This document shows, one piece after another, positions 14,846-23,219 of a stretch of DNA of 27,584 nt. A program made the position numbers and the translations under genes. Positions within the stretch are counted from its first letter, which is position 1. Each line of letters begins with the position of its first letter. The stretch lies in contig CAYQVW010000018.1 in NCBI GenBank assembly GCA_964421245.1, positions 1-27,584 of the forward strand. Direction: 5' to 3'. Below the pieces are notes generated by a model. It searched no databases, was not told the origin of the DNA, and worked only from the letters and a program-made list of their open reading frames with translations. The DNA is from CAYQVW01 sp964421245. Lineage in GTDB: Bacteria > Margulisbacteria > WOR-1 > XYC2-FULL-46-14.

Positions 14846-15976
14846 ATGGAATTTACTTGTTTAAGAGATGATTTACAAAAAGGGGTACAAATTGTTGAAA
14901 GAATTGTTTCAACTAGAAGCACATTACCAATTATTGGAAATATACTTTTTGAAACATCAAAAAAGGGATTAAAACTTTACGCAAACAATTTAGAAGTTGG
15001 GATTGAATTATTAATTGAAGCAGAGATTGTAAGAGAGGGTTCGATTTTAGTTCCAGCAAAGACCTTAGCTGGAATAGTAAACAAATTACCAAAAGGCGAG
15101 ATTAAATTTAAACTTAAAGATAGGGGCATAGTTAATTTAAGTTATAAGAAGTCAAATTTTAATTTACATGCTCTTCCAGCTGATGAATTTCCTCATTTAC
15201 CAAAGGTAAAAGAGGATAAGAGTTTTAAAATTGATTCGAAAATATTTTCAAAAATGATTTCTCAGACTATTTTTTCAGCTTCATCTGCCGAGGACAAATA
15301 TGTTTTAAATGGTGTATTTTTTGATTTAAACAAAAAAGAAAAGTCAGTTATAAAATTAGTTGCCACAGATGGATATAGATTGGCTTGTTCATCCTATAAA
15401 CTAAAAGAGGTAAGTGGTGAAATAGCAGTAATTGTTCCAACCCGTGCCTTATCAGAGTTAAATCGTGCTTTGCAAATTGAGGGGGATGGTGAGGTTTTAG
15501 TTGTAGTTGGAAAAGATCAAATTTCATTTAGATATAATGATTTTTACTTAGTTTCTCGTTTAATAAGTGGTAAATTTCCTGATTATCATCAGGTAATGCC
15601 AAAAAAATCAGAGACCAAAATAGAAGTTGATATTAAAGGGTTACTTGCTTCTTCTGAACGAGCGCAAGTTATTGCTTCGTCTACCGCAAATATTGTGCGA
15701 ATGGAGATTAGGCCTCAGGAATTGCATATTATTGCGTCAGCTCCCGACGTTGGAAATATTGAAGAAGTAATAGAGGCAGAAGTTAAGGGAACAAGTAAAA
15801 AAGCAGTTGCCTTTAATATAAGATTAATTATTGACGCTCTAAAAATTATGGAATCAAAAAAAGTAAAGATAGAATTAGGTGCCCCATTAAGTCCTGGAAT
15901 TATTCGACCAAGCGATGAAACAAACTATATTTATATAGTAATGCCAATTAGAACCCAAGAAGCTGTTTCCGCATGA
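14846..15976 (+). CDS. dnaN: DNA polymerase III beta subunit (sliding clamp)
   Basis: A 376-residue clamp of normal length. The three repeated clamp domains are evident: an N-terminal FTCLRDDLQKGVQIVERIVSTR with TLPIIGNILFE, a middle ATDGYRLACSSYKL and a C-terminal YIYIVMPIRT. The last corresponds to the common MPVRL ending, extended here by six residues. It encircles DNA and tethers polymerase III. AAAGGGGG precedes the ATG. The TGA stop overlaps the next gene as ATGA, so translation of dciA is coupled. Lysine and TTA codons are frequent, in line with the AT-rich neighbourhood. Confidence 0.97.
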   Translation: MEFTCLRDDLQKGVQIVERIVSTRSTLPIIGNILFETSKKGLKLYANNLEVGIELLIEAEIVREGSILVPAKTLAGIVNKLPKGEIKFKLKDRGIVNLSYKKSNFNLHALPADEFPHLPKVKEDKSFKIDSKIFSKMISQTIFSASSAEDKYVLNGVFFDLNKKEKSVIKLVATDGYRLACSSYKLKEVSGEIAVIVPTRALSELNRALQIEGDGEVLVVVGKDQISFRYNDFYLVSRLISGKFPDYHQVMPKKSETKIEVDIKGLLASSERAQVIASSTANIVRMEIRPQELHIIASAPDVGNIEEVIEAEVKGTSKKAVAFNIRLIIDALKIMESKKVKIELGAPLSPGIIRPSDETNYIYIVMPIRTQEAVSA

Positions 15977-16275
15977 GTGAATTAGTCAGTTTTGGGGATA
16001 TTTTAGATAATCATACTCCCCAAGTAATTGAAGGGGCACAACTGGTTTTAGAATGGCCCCAGGTGGTTGAAGGAGAGATTAGAGCTCATAGCAGAGCATT
16101 GAAATTTGTAAGAGGATCTTTATATGTTGAGGTTGATAGTTCTGCTTGGGCATCTGAACTTAGTTATTATAAAGAAGAAATAATAAATAGGCTGAAAGAA
16201 AAATTTAAAAAAGGTAAAATAAAGGATATAAAATTTCTAGTGAAAGGAGACTCTTATGCCAAAAGTAAAAGATAA
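15973..16275 (+). CDS. dciA: DUF721 protein, DciA-type helicase-loading factor
   Basis: A 100-residue DUF721 protein. It shows the family pattern: a tryptophan-led helix (LVLEWPQVVEGEIRAHSRAL), a strand with VRGSLYVEVDSSAWASEL, and a basic C-terminal part (KEKFKKGKIKDIKFLV). DciA proteins load or assist the replicative helicase DnaB in bacteria lacking DnaC/DnaI. The ATG overlaps the dnaN stop, and its 3' end overlaps gyrB by 20 bases, so the three genes are read as one message. It occupies the slot where recF is often found between dnaN and gyrB; no recF is visible here. The family call is firm, the loader role is by homology. Confidence 0.9.
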   Translation: MSELVSFGDILDNHTPQVIEGAQLVLEWPQVVEGEIRAHSRALKFVRGSLYVEVDSSAWASELSYYKEEIINRLKEKFKKGKIKDIKFLVKGDSYAKSKR

Positions 16276-18217
16276 AGCAAATCAATATGATGCCTCGAAA
16301 ATAAAAATACTGGGTGGAATCGAGGCGGTCAGAAAACGACCGGCGATGTACATTGGATCAACCGGAAAAGCTGGATTACATCACCTAGTTTATGAGGTTG
16401 TTGATAACTCTGTGGACGAAGCATTGGCCGGACATTGCGACACAGTTGATATCATTATTCATAAAGACAATAGTGTTTCAGTTACAGATAATGGTCGTGG
16501 AATCCCTTTTGATAAACACAAAGAGACCAAGAGGCCAGCGGTTGAAGTTGTTTTAACAACCTTACACGCAGGTGGAAAATTTGAAGACTCAGTTTATAAG
16601 GTTTCCGGCGGATTACACGGAGTTGGTGTTTCCTGCGTAAACGCACTTTCCGAATGGATGGAGGCAGAAATTAGGCGAGAGGGAAAGCTCTACACGCAAG
16701 CTTACGATAGAGGAAAACCACGCAAAGAAAAGATTGTAAAAGCAAAGGGCAAAGAGACAGGAACCGTTATCCGCTTTATGCCCGATAAGCAAATTTTTTC
16801 CGAAAGTGTTTTTGATGCCAACGTTGTTAAGCATCGTTTGCAGGAACTGGCTTTTTTAAACAAAGGATTAAAAATAGTTTTTAAAGATGAGAGAAAAAAC
16901 ACCAAAGAAGAGTTTAAATATGATGGTGGAGTAATTGCCTATGTAGAACATTTAAACGAGAAAAAACAGGCCCTTTATAAACCACCGGTTTATATACAGG
17001 GAGAAAAGGATGATGTTTTTGTTGAGGTCTCAATTCAACACGCCAAAGAATATTATGACGAGAATATTTATTCTTTTGTAAACTGTATCCGAACTAAAGA
17101 GGGCGGAACTCATATGGCTGGTTTTAGAACTGCACTTACCCGTGCGGTTAATAACTATGCCAGAAAAAATAAAATCATTAAAGATAATGAAAATTTAATG
17201 GGCGATGATGTAAGAGAGGGAATTATTGCGGTAATCAACACTCGTGTTCCTAACCCACAGTTTGAGGGACAGACAAAAACCAAACTTGGGAATGGAGAAG
17301 TAAAAGGAATTGTTGATTCGATCGTTATGGAAGGGCTCACAACCTATCTAGATAAAAACCCAGCAGCCGGAAAGGCAATGGTAGAAAAATCCGCTCTGGC
17401 ATATCGGGTTCGAATGGCAGCACGCAAGGCTCAGGAGCTTGAGAGAAAAAAATCGGCACTTGATACAGCTCTTCTTCCTGGTAAGCTGGCGGATTGTTCA
17501 GAAACTTCGGCAGCCAAATGCGAACTTTTCCTAGTAGAGGGAGATTCTGCTGGCGGTTCTGCAAAGCAGGGTAGGGATAGAAAATTCCAAGCCATTCTCC
17601 CACTGCGTGGAAAAATATTAAACGTTGAAAAAGCTAGATTGGATAAAATTTTAGCTAACAATGAAATTCGTACAATGATTACTGCAATTGGACCTGGAGT
17701 TATTACCGGATTAAAAGCGGAGAGGGGAAATGAAGAAGGGGAAGAGATGGACACCGAGGAGCTGCTCAAGAAATTAAACTACCACAAGGTTGTCCTGATG
17801 ACCGACGCGGATGTTGACGGAGCGCATATTAGGACATTATTATTAACCTTCTTTTATCGTTATGCTAGACAGATAATTGAAAATGGAAATGTCTATATTG
17901 CTCAACCTCCTTTATATTTAGTTAAAAAAGGAAAATCTGGTCAATATGCCTATTCTGATAAAGAGCTCGAAAAAGTTTTAAAAAAGATCGGCAGAGACGG
18001 GGTTCATATCCAGCGCTATAAAGGTCTTGGAGAAATGAACCCAGAACAATTATGGGAAACAACTATGAATCCCAAAACCAGAACGCTCTTACAGGTAAAG
18101 TTAGAAGACGCTGAGTCGGCCGATGAAATATTTAGTATTTTAATGGGATCAGAAGTTGCGCCGCGTCGCTCTTTCATAGAAGAGAACGCCAAACTAGTAC
18201 GACGACTAGATGTATAG
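16256..18217 (+). CDS. gyrB: DNA gyrase subunit B
   Basis: A full-length 653-residue ATPase subunit. The GHKL ATPase domain shows EVVDNSVDEALAGHC, TDNGRGIPF, LHAGGKFEDSVYKVSGGLHGVG and the transducer. The TOPRIM domain has LVEGDSAGGSAKQGRDR (about 426), LPLRGKILNVEKAR and MTDADVDGAHIRTLLL. The C terminus holds QRYKGLGEMNPEQLWETTMNP. It powers negative supercoiling with GyrA. A strong AAGGAG (inside dciA) precedes the ATG. The stop overlaps the start of a histidine kinase by 8 bases. Unlike many origins, gyrA does not follow directly; two other genes come first. Confidence 0.98.
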   Translation: MPKVKDKANQYDASKIKILGGIEAVRKRPAMYIGSTGKAGLHHLVYEVVDNSVDEALAGHCDTVDIIIHKDNSVSVTDNGRGIPFDKHKETKRPAVEVVLTTLHAGGKFEDSVYKVSGGLHGVGVSCVNALSEWMEAEIRREGKLYTQAYDRGKPRKEKIVKAKGKETGTVIRFMPDKQIFSESVFDANVVKHRLQELAFLNKGLKIVFKDERKNTKEEFKYDGGVIAYVEHLNEKKQALYKPPVYIQGEKDDVFVEVSIQHAKEYYDENIYSFVNCIRTKEGGTHMAGFRTALTRAVNNYARKNKIIKDNENLMGDDVREGIIAVINTRVPNPQFEGQTKTKLGNGEVKGIVDSIVMEGLTTYLDKNPAAGKAMVEKSALAYRVRMAARKAQELERKKSALDTALLPGKLADCSETSAAKCELFLVEGDSAGGSAKQGRDRKFQAILPLRGKILNVEKARLDKILANNEIRTMITAIGPGVITGLKAERGNEEGEEMDTEELLKKLNYHKVVLMTDADVDGAHIRTLLLTFFYRYARQIIENGNVYIAQPPLYLVKKGKSGQYAYSDKELEKVLKKIGRDGVHIQRYKGLGEMNPEQLWETTMNPKTRTLLQVKLEDAESADEIFSILMGSEVAPRRSFIEENAKLVRRLDV

Positions 18218-20732
18218 AATTGTAGGAATTTTTCTTGCTGCTGTTTTAATTATAATTACTGCGTACGGGATAATTTTATTTACCTACGATGGATTAGCTC
18301 TTTTAGGAAAACCCTTCCCAGGTTTTTTTGTATTACCAGTTATTGGAACAGTTAACTCTGCGGTTTTACCTTACTGGAGTGGGTCAAAGCACAGCTTAAA
18401 CTGGCCGCAAATTATTACAGAAGTTGATGGGAAGAAGTTTGTGTCCGGGGAACAATTAATGCAGCTGGTTCAGAGGAAGCCGGTCGGAACAAAAATAAGA
18501 TATAAGGTCTTTCGGGGGGTGGGGGAAGAAGAGCAGGCAATAGATGTTCCTACTATGCGCTTTGTTTGGCGCGATTTTTTATTGATGCACTCTTTATTAA
18601 TTATTTTATCAGCCACACTTTTAATTTCTGGAACCCTGGTGTTTGTTTTGCGTCCAAACCAGGTATTTAGCTGGGGAGTTTTACTTTTTGGTACAAGTTT
18701 CGCAATGATGAATAGTCTAACCTATGCTACAAATTATCATCTTGGCCCTTTTCTAAATTATATAATACATTTTATTGGTGAATATGCTTCAACCGGAGCC
18801 GGAGCCTATCTTTTTCATCTAAGTTTTGTTTTGTTTGAAGAGCCAAAGTTTTTTAGAGAAAAACCTTGGAGATATTCCTTGCTCTATCTTATTGGCTTTG
18901 CAATAGTTTTTGGAGCAAACATCTCAAAGACATTTGGCAATTATGAACTGGCGTTTATCTTCTGGAATTATCTTGGAATTATATATAGCGGATTAGCTCT
19001 TGCATATATGATTTTTATAACCATTTGGACCAGGTATAAAAGCGCTATTCCAATTATTAGACAAAGAGCGAGGCTGTTGCTTTTGGCCCTTAGTGTTGCG
19101 GGACTAAGCGGAGGAATAAGTATCGTTTTGCTTTCTGCTGGAGTCTTTGTCTCTTTCTCTTTTTCTTTATTCCCTTCAATATTATTTCCAATTGCAATTA
19201 GTTATGGGGTATTAAGATACAACTTGTTCGAGGTTGATGAAATTGTAAAGAGGTCGGTCCTATATGCAATTATTTTGACAATTGTTGGAACTACCTATGC
19301 TGCTATTTTGTGGGGATTTAATCAGGTTTTAAATGAAATCTTATTAATTTTTATTCTTTTCTTTCTATTTGTCTTTGTTTTTTTAAAAAACAGGCTATTG
19401 CTGTTTTTGGACAAGGTTTTCTTTCGATCGAGGGTTAACTATGCAAAGCTTTATAGAAAAATAGGAGACAGGCTATCTGTTATCGTCGAGGCGGAAAATA
19501 TTTCAACAATTGTAAAAGATATTGTAAAAAATAATTTGTTTTTAGAAGGTGCCCATCTTCTTTTATTAGACGAGGGTGGATTAAAATACGAATCTGTGGA
19601 CCAGGAATATGTTTTAAATAAAAAAGATGCGTTAATTAAAGTTATTAACGAAGGGGAAGGAATTGTCTCTTGGGATGAAATGATAAATTCACCCAAGCTT
19701 CATCCAGTCCGCTCCCGCTCACTAGCTCAGATGGCAAAAATTGAGGCGGCCTTTGTCGTTCCGATCTGTTTTCGCAGCAAACTAATAGGATTGCTCGCCT
19801 TAGGCAAAAGGAAATCAAAAGAATTGACTTTTAATTTGGCCGATGTTAACCTCTTAACATTTTTAGCACAGCAAACCGCGACCGCGCTTGAAAATGCCCG
19901 CTTGTATAAGATGCTGAAAAATGCCAAGTCACATCTTGAAAGATTAAATATCGAACTTGAGAGAAAGGTTATTGTTAGAACCTTCGAACTTGAAAAAAGG
20001 ACAGAGCAATTAATAGAAGCTAACCAAAACATTAAGGCGGCCACAAAGCATAAGTCTGCCTTCTTAGCCAATATGTCGCACGAGCTTAGAACCCCACTTA
20101 ATGGTCTTTTGGGCTATGTAGATATTATTCTAGAAGGTGGATTTGGAGAGATAACCGATCAATCCCGGCAGGTAATGATCGAGCTTAAAAGAAACGGAAA
20201 GAATTTATTAATCTTAATTAATGATCTTTTGGACTTTTCAAAAATCGAGGCAGATAAAATGGAACTTAGGAGAGAGGACTTTTCTGCAATAGATTTTGTT
20301 GATGCAGTTGTTGCCCGCTTTGAGGGAGAGGCGACCCAAAAGGGGCTAATTATTAAAAAAGAGTACGACAAAAATATACCGATCGGTTTTGGAGATATTA
20401 GAAGAATTGAGCAGCTTCTGGGAAACCTAATAAGCAATGCTGTTAAGTTTACCAAGAAGGGAAAGGTAGTTGTTCGAGTTGGCTACGACAAGAAAAATTT
20501 ACTTTTTGAGATAGAGGATACAGGCATCGGTATTCCCAAAGATCGCCTAGATATTATTTTTGAAGAGTTTGAGCAGTTAGAAAAGCCGCTTATTAAAGAA
20601 TATAAAGGGACCGGCCTTGGACTTGCCCTGAGCCAGAGGTTGGTTGAAATGCACGGTGGTCGGATTCATGTTAAGAGTGAGAGGGACAAGGGATCGACTT
20701 TTAGCTTTAGCCTGCCGCTAAAGAAGAATTAA
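18210..20732 (+). CDS. Multi-pass membrane sensor histidine kinase with PDZ-like and GAF domains
   Basis: An 840-residue kinase. One membrane segment (about 5-27) leads to an outside domain (about 28-120) with a PDZ-like stretch (IITEVDGKKFVSGEQLMQLV). About seven to nine more hydrophobic segments run to about 396. A GAF-like domain follows (about 430-570, ending TFLAQQTATALENARLY), then a coiled coil, then a dimerisation domain with the phosphorylated His in SHELRTPLNGLLGY (H624). The ATP-binding domain has an N box (LLGNLISNAVKF), a G1 box (EDTGIGIP) and a G2 box (GTGLGLALS). No receiver domain is fused and no response regulator gene is nearby. The ATG overlaps the end of gyrB by 8 bases without a Shine-Dalgarno, so it is translated with gyrase. 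The signal is unknown. The architecture resembles sporulation-kinase or 7TM-type sensors. Confidence 0.88.
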   Translation: MYRIVGIFLAAVLIIITAYGIILFTYDGLALLGKPFPGFFVLPVIGTVNSAVLPYWSGSKHSLNWPQIITEVDGKKFVSGEQLMQLVQRKPVGTKIRYKVFRGVGEEEQAIDVPTMRFVWRDFLLMHSLLIILSATLLISGTLVFVLRPNQVFSWGVLLFGTSFAMMNSLTYATNYHLGPFLNYIIHFIGEYASTGAGAYLFHLSFVLFEEPKFFREKPWRYSLLYLIGFAIVFGANISKTFGNYELAFIFWNYLGIIYSGLALAYMIFITIWTRYKSAIPIIRQRARLLLLALSVAGLSGGISIVLLSAGVFVSFSFSLFPSILFPIAISYGVLRYNLFEVDEIVKRSVLYAIILTIVGTTYAAILWGFNQVLNEILLIFILFFLFVFVFLKNRLLLFLDKVFFRSRVNYAKLYRKIGDRLSVIVEAENISTIVKDIVKNNLFLEGAHLLLLDEGGLKYESVDQEYVLNKKDALIKVINEGEGIVSWDEMINSPKLHPVRSRSLAQMAKIEAAFVVPICFRSKLIGLLALGKRKSKELTFNLADVNLLTFLAQQTATALENARLYKMLKNAKSHLERLNIELERKVIVRTFELEKRTEQLIEANQNIKAATKHKSAFLANMSHELRTPLNGLLGYVDIILEGGFGEITDQSRQVMIELKRNGKNLLILINDLLDFSKIEADKMELRREDFSAIDFVDAVVARFEGEATQKGLIIKKEYDKNIPIGFGDIRRIEQLLGNLISNAVKFTKKGKVVVRVGYDKKNLLFEIEDTGIGIPKDRLDIIFEEFEQLEKPLIKEYKGTGLGLALSQRLVEMHGGRIHVKSERDKGSTFSFSLPLKKN

Positions 20733-20808
20733 CGCCAAAAAGGCACAAGTTTTTCCTCATTTAACACGATAAATTATGTAGCGTAACCATAGAATAGGAG
20801 GAAAACAA

Positions 20809-23166
20809 TTGGTAGATGGTGGAGCAACTGTTGCAGCGCCTGGGCCTAAAAAATGTCGGCCCGGCTACTTTAAAGTAAAACAACCACAGTATCGAGCCAA
20901 AGGGGCAGCGAAAAAGCCAGCCCGGTATGCTTGTGTTCCAATTATTGCTCCTCCACAAACGATTGTAACAGTCCAGCGTACTCGTTGGGATTTGGCCATA
21001 CATGATTACAAAACGAAGCGCAAAATCATGCTGGGAAAAGATTTGGCTGCCAAGATTGATCGTATTAGTTATTTGGGATCAAAGGAAAAATTTACTGCGG
21101 CCGAAAAAGCGTTGTTTGCAAAATTTATGAAGACTCAAGAGCATAAAAGGCTTGTTGAGATGGTAAAGGGGCTTTTTGAAAAAACTTTTAGATTTGATAA
21201 AGCGCAAGGCAAAATCACAAAGATAGATCAAACCTCCAGAAAAGCACTATCCTCCCTTCTTGATCTTGCACAAAAAGAGGAGGTTGCCGATCCATGGGTT
21301 AGATATTATGTCAGGTTAAACAATCAAGATCTTCAAAAAGGAGACCTTGAATTACTCTTGGCATTTGAGGAGGGATCTCCTACACAAAGAAGAAAGGCTT
21401 GGGGGAAGATTGCTCTAAGGCTAAAGAAAGTAGCAATAGGAACCTTGGCAGCCTACGACAAGACTAAGGGCACAGCTAATCCAGAAAAATCTGTTCATGC
21501 AAAGAGGCTGGAGGCCCTAAGATGGTTTTTAGATATGTCGAAGGGATTTGATGTAAAAGCCCAGCGCATTGTTAATAGGGTTCTTTATAATGCCTCAAAA
21601 CACGTTTTAGATTCATTTCCACAAAGCAAATGGATTATTCGGGGTTACAGACAGGCTCGCGCACGATTTTTACGCAATCCCTCTTCGATGGCACGAAGAA
21701 GACTGGCAATAGCAAAGAAGAATATCTTTGGCCTTCTCTTATTTTTTAATCAGCGTTTTGCAATATCTCCGTACCAAAGCAAGAATAGAACACATTTTTT
21801 TGGATTAAAAGTAGCGCTTTATTATGCTGCAATTGCTTCGGGCATTACAGAAAAAGAGCTCACAGCATCTTTATTTAAAAATGCTCTTCCTTTGCCAAAA
21901 GATCCAAAGAAAAGGGTCAAATTTATTAAATCTTTTATATCATCTTTTGCTCACTTTTCATATATTAGTAATAGCCCAGAGAAGATCGATAACTACAAGG
22001 TAAGGAGTTTTTATAAGAAGACCCTAAAAGGAATGGTTGCTAATTATTTAAATTGTAAGGTTTACGAACGCTGTGCGGCCCTGGGAGCACATATGCATGC
22101 TCTTCTGTCTTTTCAACGAAAGATGGGTGTATCAAGTAGCGAAATAGATCGGATTCTTAAACCACTCATTCCCCAAGTGCGCAGTCAAAAGCTTACTCTG
22201 ACAGCTATTGCATCGAGTAAGGTGCCAATTAACGTTCGCCCACAGGACTTGCCAGACAAAGTAATTGCTGTTCTTAAAAACACAGGACAATGGAAAAAGG
22301 TTTGTTTGGCAAGAAGGATCGCCTTTGTCCCCTCAATTCACCAAGGAAAATTAGGGAAGGGGAGCATTGTTGCTGCGGGACATGCTTCATTAGCAGGAGT
22401 AGTAACAATAAATAGCACGGTCTTTACAAATCCCGAAGATATTGCCCTGGTTTTAGTCCACGAAGCAACGCATATCGAGGACATGAAGAGAAACCCAAAA
22501 ACACTTAGCACTCAAACAGAGAGGAACGCCTATTTGGCTGAGTATAAGGCAGGAAAAAAGATATTGGAAAGGATGATTTCAAAAAGAATGCCAAGAAAGA
22601 AGATTGAAAGAATGGCCGATCTGCTAACACATAGCAGGGCTAAGGTAGAATATGCCAACAAAGTTTTAGGATATCCTGCAAATGATTTTTCAGAAAGATC
22701 GGATCTTCCCAAAGGGCCCAATATGGATTATTCGTATTATCCGATCTTTGCAGGATACCGCAGAGATAAGTTGAGTCGCGCGGTTAACTTTCTAGGCTTT
22801 AACGCCAAAGGGCATCTTAAAAAAATCATGTCTGGCAATTCTACGATAACAGGAAAAATTGTTTTTGAAAAAAACAAGAAAAGAGGCCTTTCTGTTAAGA
22901 AGCTTGACATTAACCTTGACCAAAAACACCCAATGAGCAAATTTATTCAAGCATTAAGAAAAAAAGACGAAAAGTATATCTTTTATTGCCTAGGAAGGAC
23001 CAAGAAAACCGGAAGGCTTTCGTTTAAATGGCAATTTGGAAGGCGAGAATTACTTCACCTCTTAAAAATGGTTCGCCTGAAACGGATTGCTCAAAAAGAG
23101 ATGCATTTGGCACGCGGCAAGGTTCTTGAGAAAATAGATAAACCCCTAATTCCAATCCCATTTTAA
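20809..23166 (+). CDS. Large protein with an HExxH metallopeptidase-like motif, function unknown
   Basis: This 785-residue protein is not recognised over most of its length. The TTG start is fixed by a perfect AGGAGG (20796-20801) seven bases upstream. Residues 10-50 are Pro/Lys-rich with two cysteines (KKCRPGYF ... RYACVP) and no signal peptide. The body (about 60-520) is lysine-rich and helical. At 551-555 is HEATH, preceded by FTNPEDIALVLV and followed by a likely third ligand in ERNAYLAEYKAGKK. This resembles gluzincin-type zinc peptidase motifs seen in several uncharacterised families. About 210 residues of basic, mixed sequence follow. It lies between the kinase (76 bases upstream) and gyrA, both on the same strand. 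Enzyme activity, location and substrate are unknown; the zinc site is inferred from the motif only. Confidence 0.82.
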   Translation: MVDGGATVAAPGPKKCRPGYFKVKQPQYRAKGAAKKPARYACVPIIAPPQTIVTVQRTRWDLAIHDYKTKRKIMLGKDLAAKIDRISYLGSKEKFTAAEKALFAKFMKTQEHKRLVEMVKGLFEKTFRFDKAQGKITKIDQTSRKALSSLLDLAQKEEVADPWVRYYVRLNNQDLQKGDLELLLAFEEGSPTQRRKAWGKIALRLKKVAIGTLAAYDKTKGTANPEKSVHAKRLEALRWFLDMSKGFDVKAQRIVNRVLYNASKHVLDSFPQSKWIIRGYRQARARFLRNPSSMARRRLAIAKKNIFGLLLFFNQRFAISPYQSKNRTHFFGLKVALYYAAIASGITEKELTASLFKNALPLPKDPKKRVKFIKSFISSFAHFSYISNSPEKIDNYKVRSFYKKTLKGMVANYLNCKVYERCAALGAHMHALLSFQRKMGVSSSEIDRILKPLIPQVRSQKLTLTAIASSKVPINVRPQDLPDKVIAVLKNTGQWKKVCLARRIAFVPSIHQGKLGKGSIVAAGHASLAGVVTINSTVFTNPEDIALVLVHEATHIEDMKRNPKTLSTQTERNAYLAEYKAGKKILERMISKRMPRKKIERMADLLTHSRAKVEYANKVLGYPANDFSERSDLPKGPNMDYSYYPIFAGYRRDKLSRAVNFLGFNAKGHLKKIMSGNSTITGKIVFEKNKKRGLSVKKLDINLDQKHPMSKFIQALRKKDEKYIFYCLGRTKKTGRLSFKWQFGRRELLHLLKMVRLKRIAQKEMHLARGKVLEKIDKPLIPIPF

Positions 23167-23179
23167 GCAATTTCAGTTC

Positions 23180-23208
23180 TTGTCCTTCCTTATAGAGTAT
23201 GTTAAAAT
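23180..23208 (+). promoter_or_regulatory. gyrA promoter, nearly leaderless
   Basis: TTGTCC (23180-23185), a 17-base spacer and TAAAAT (23203-23208) lie 11 bases before the gyrA ATG. The predicted transcript would have a leader of only about four bases. No Shine-Dalgarno is present. Confidence 0.65.
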
Positions 23209-23219
23209 TAGTCTTCTAA

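Noticed and set aside
16256..16275. Frameshift between dciA and gyrB
   Set aside because: The 20-base overlap is normal gene overlap; gyrB has its own strong ribosome-binding site and family start.
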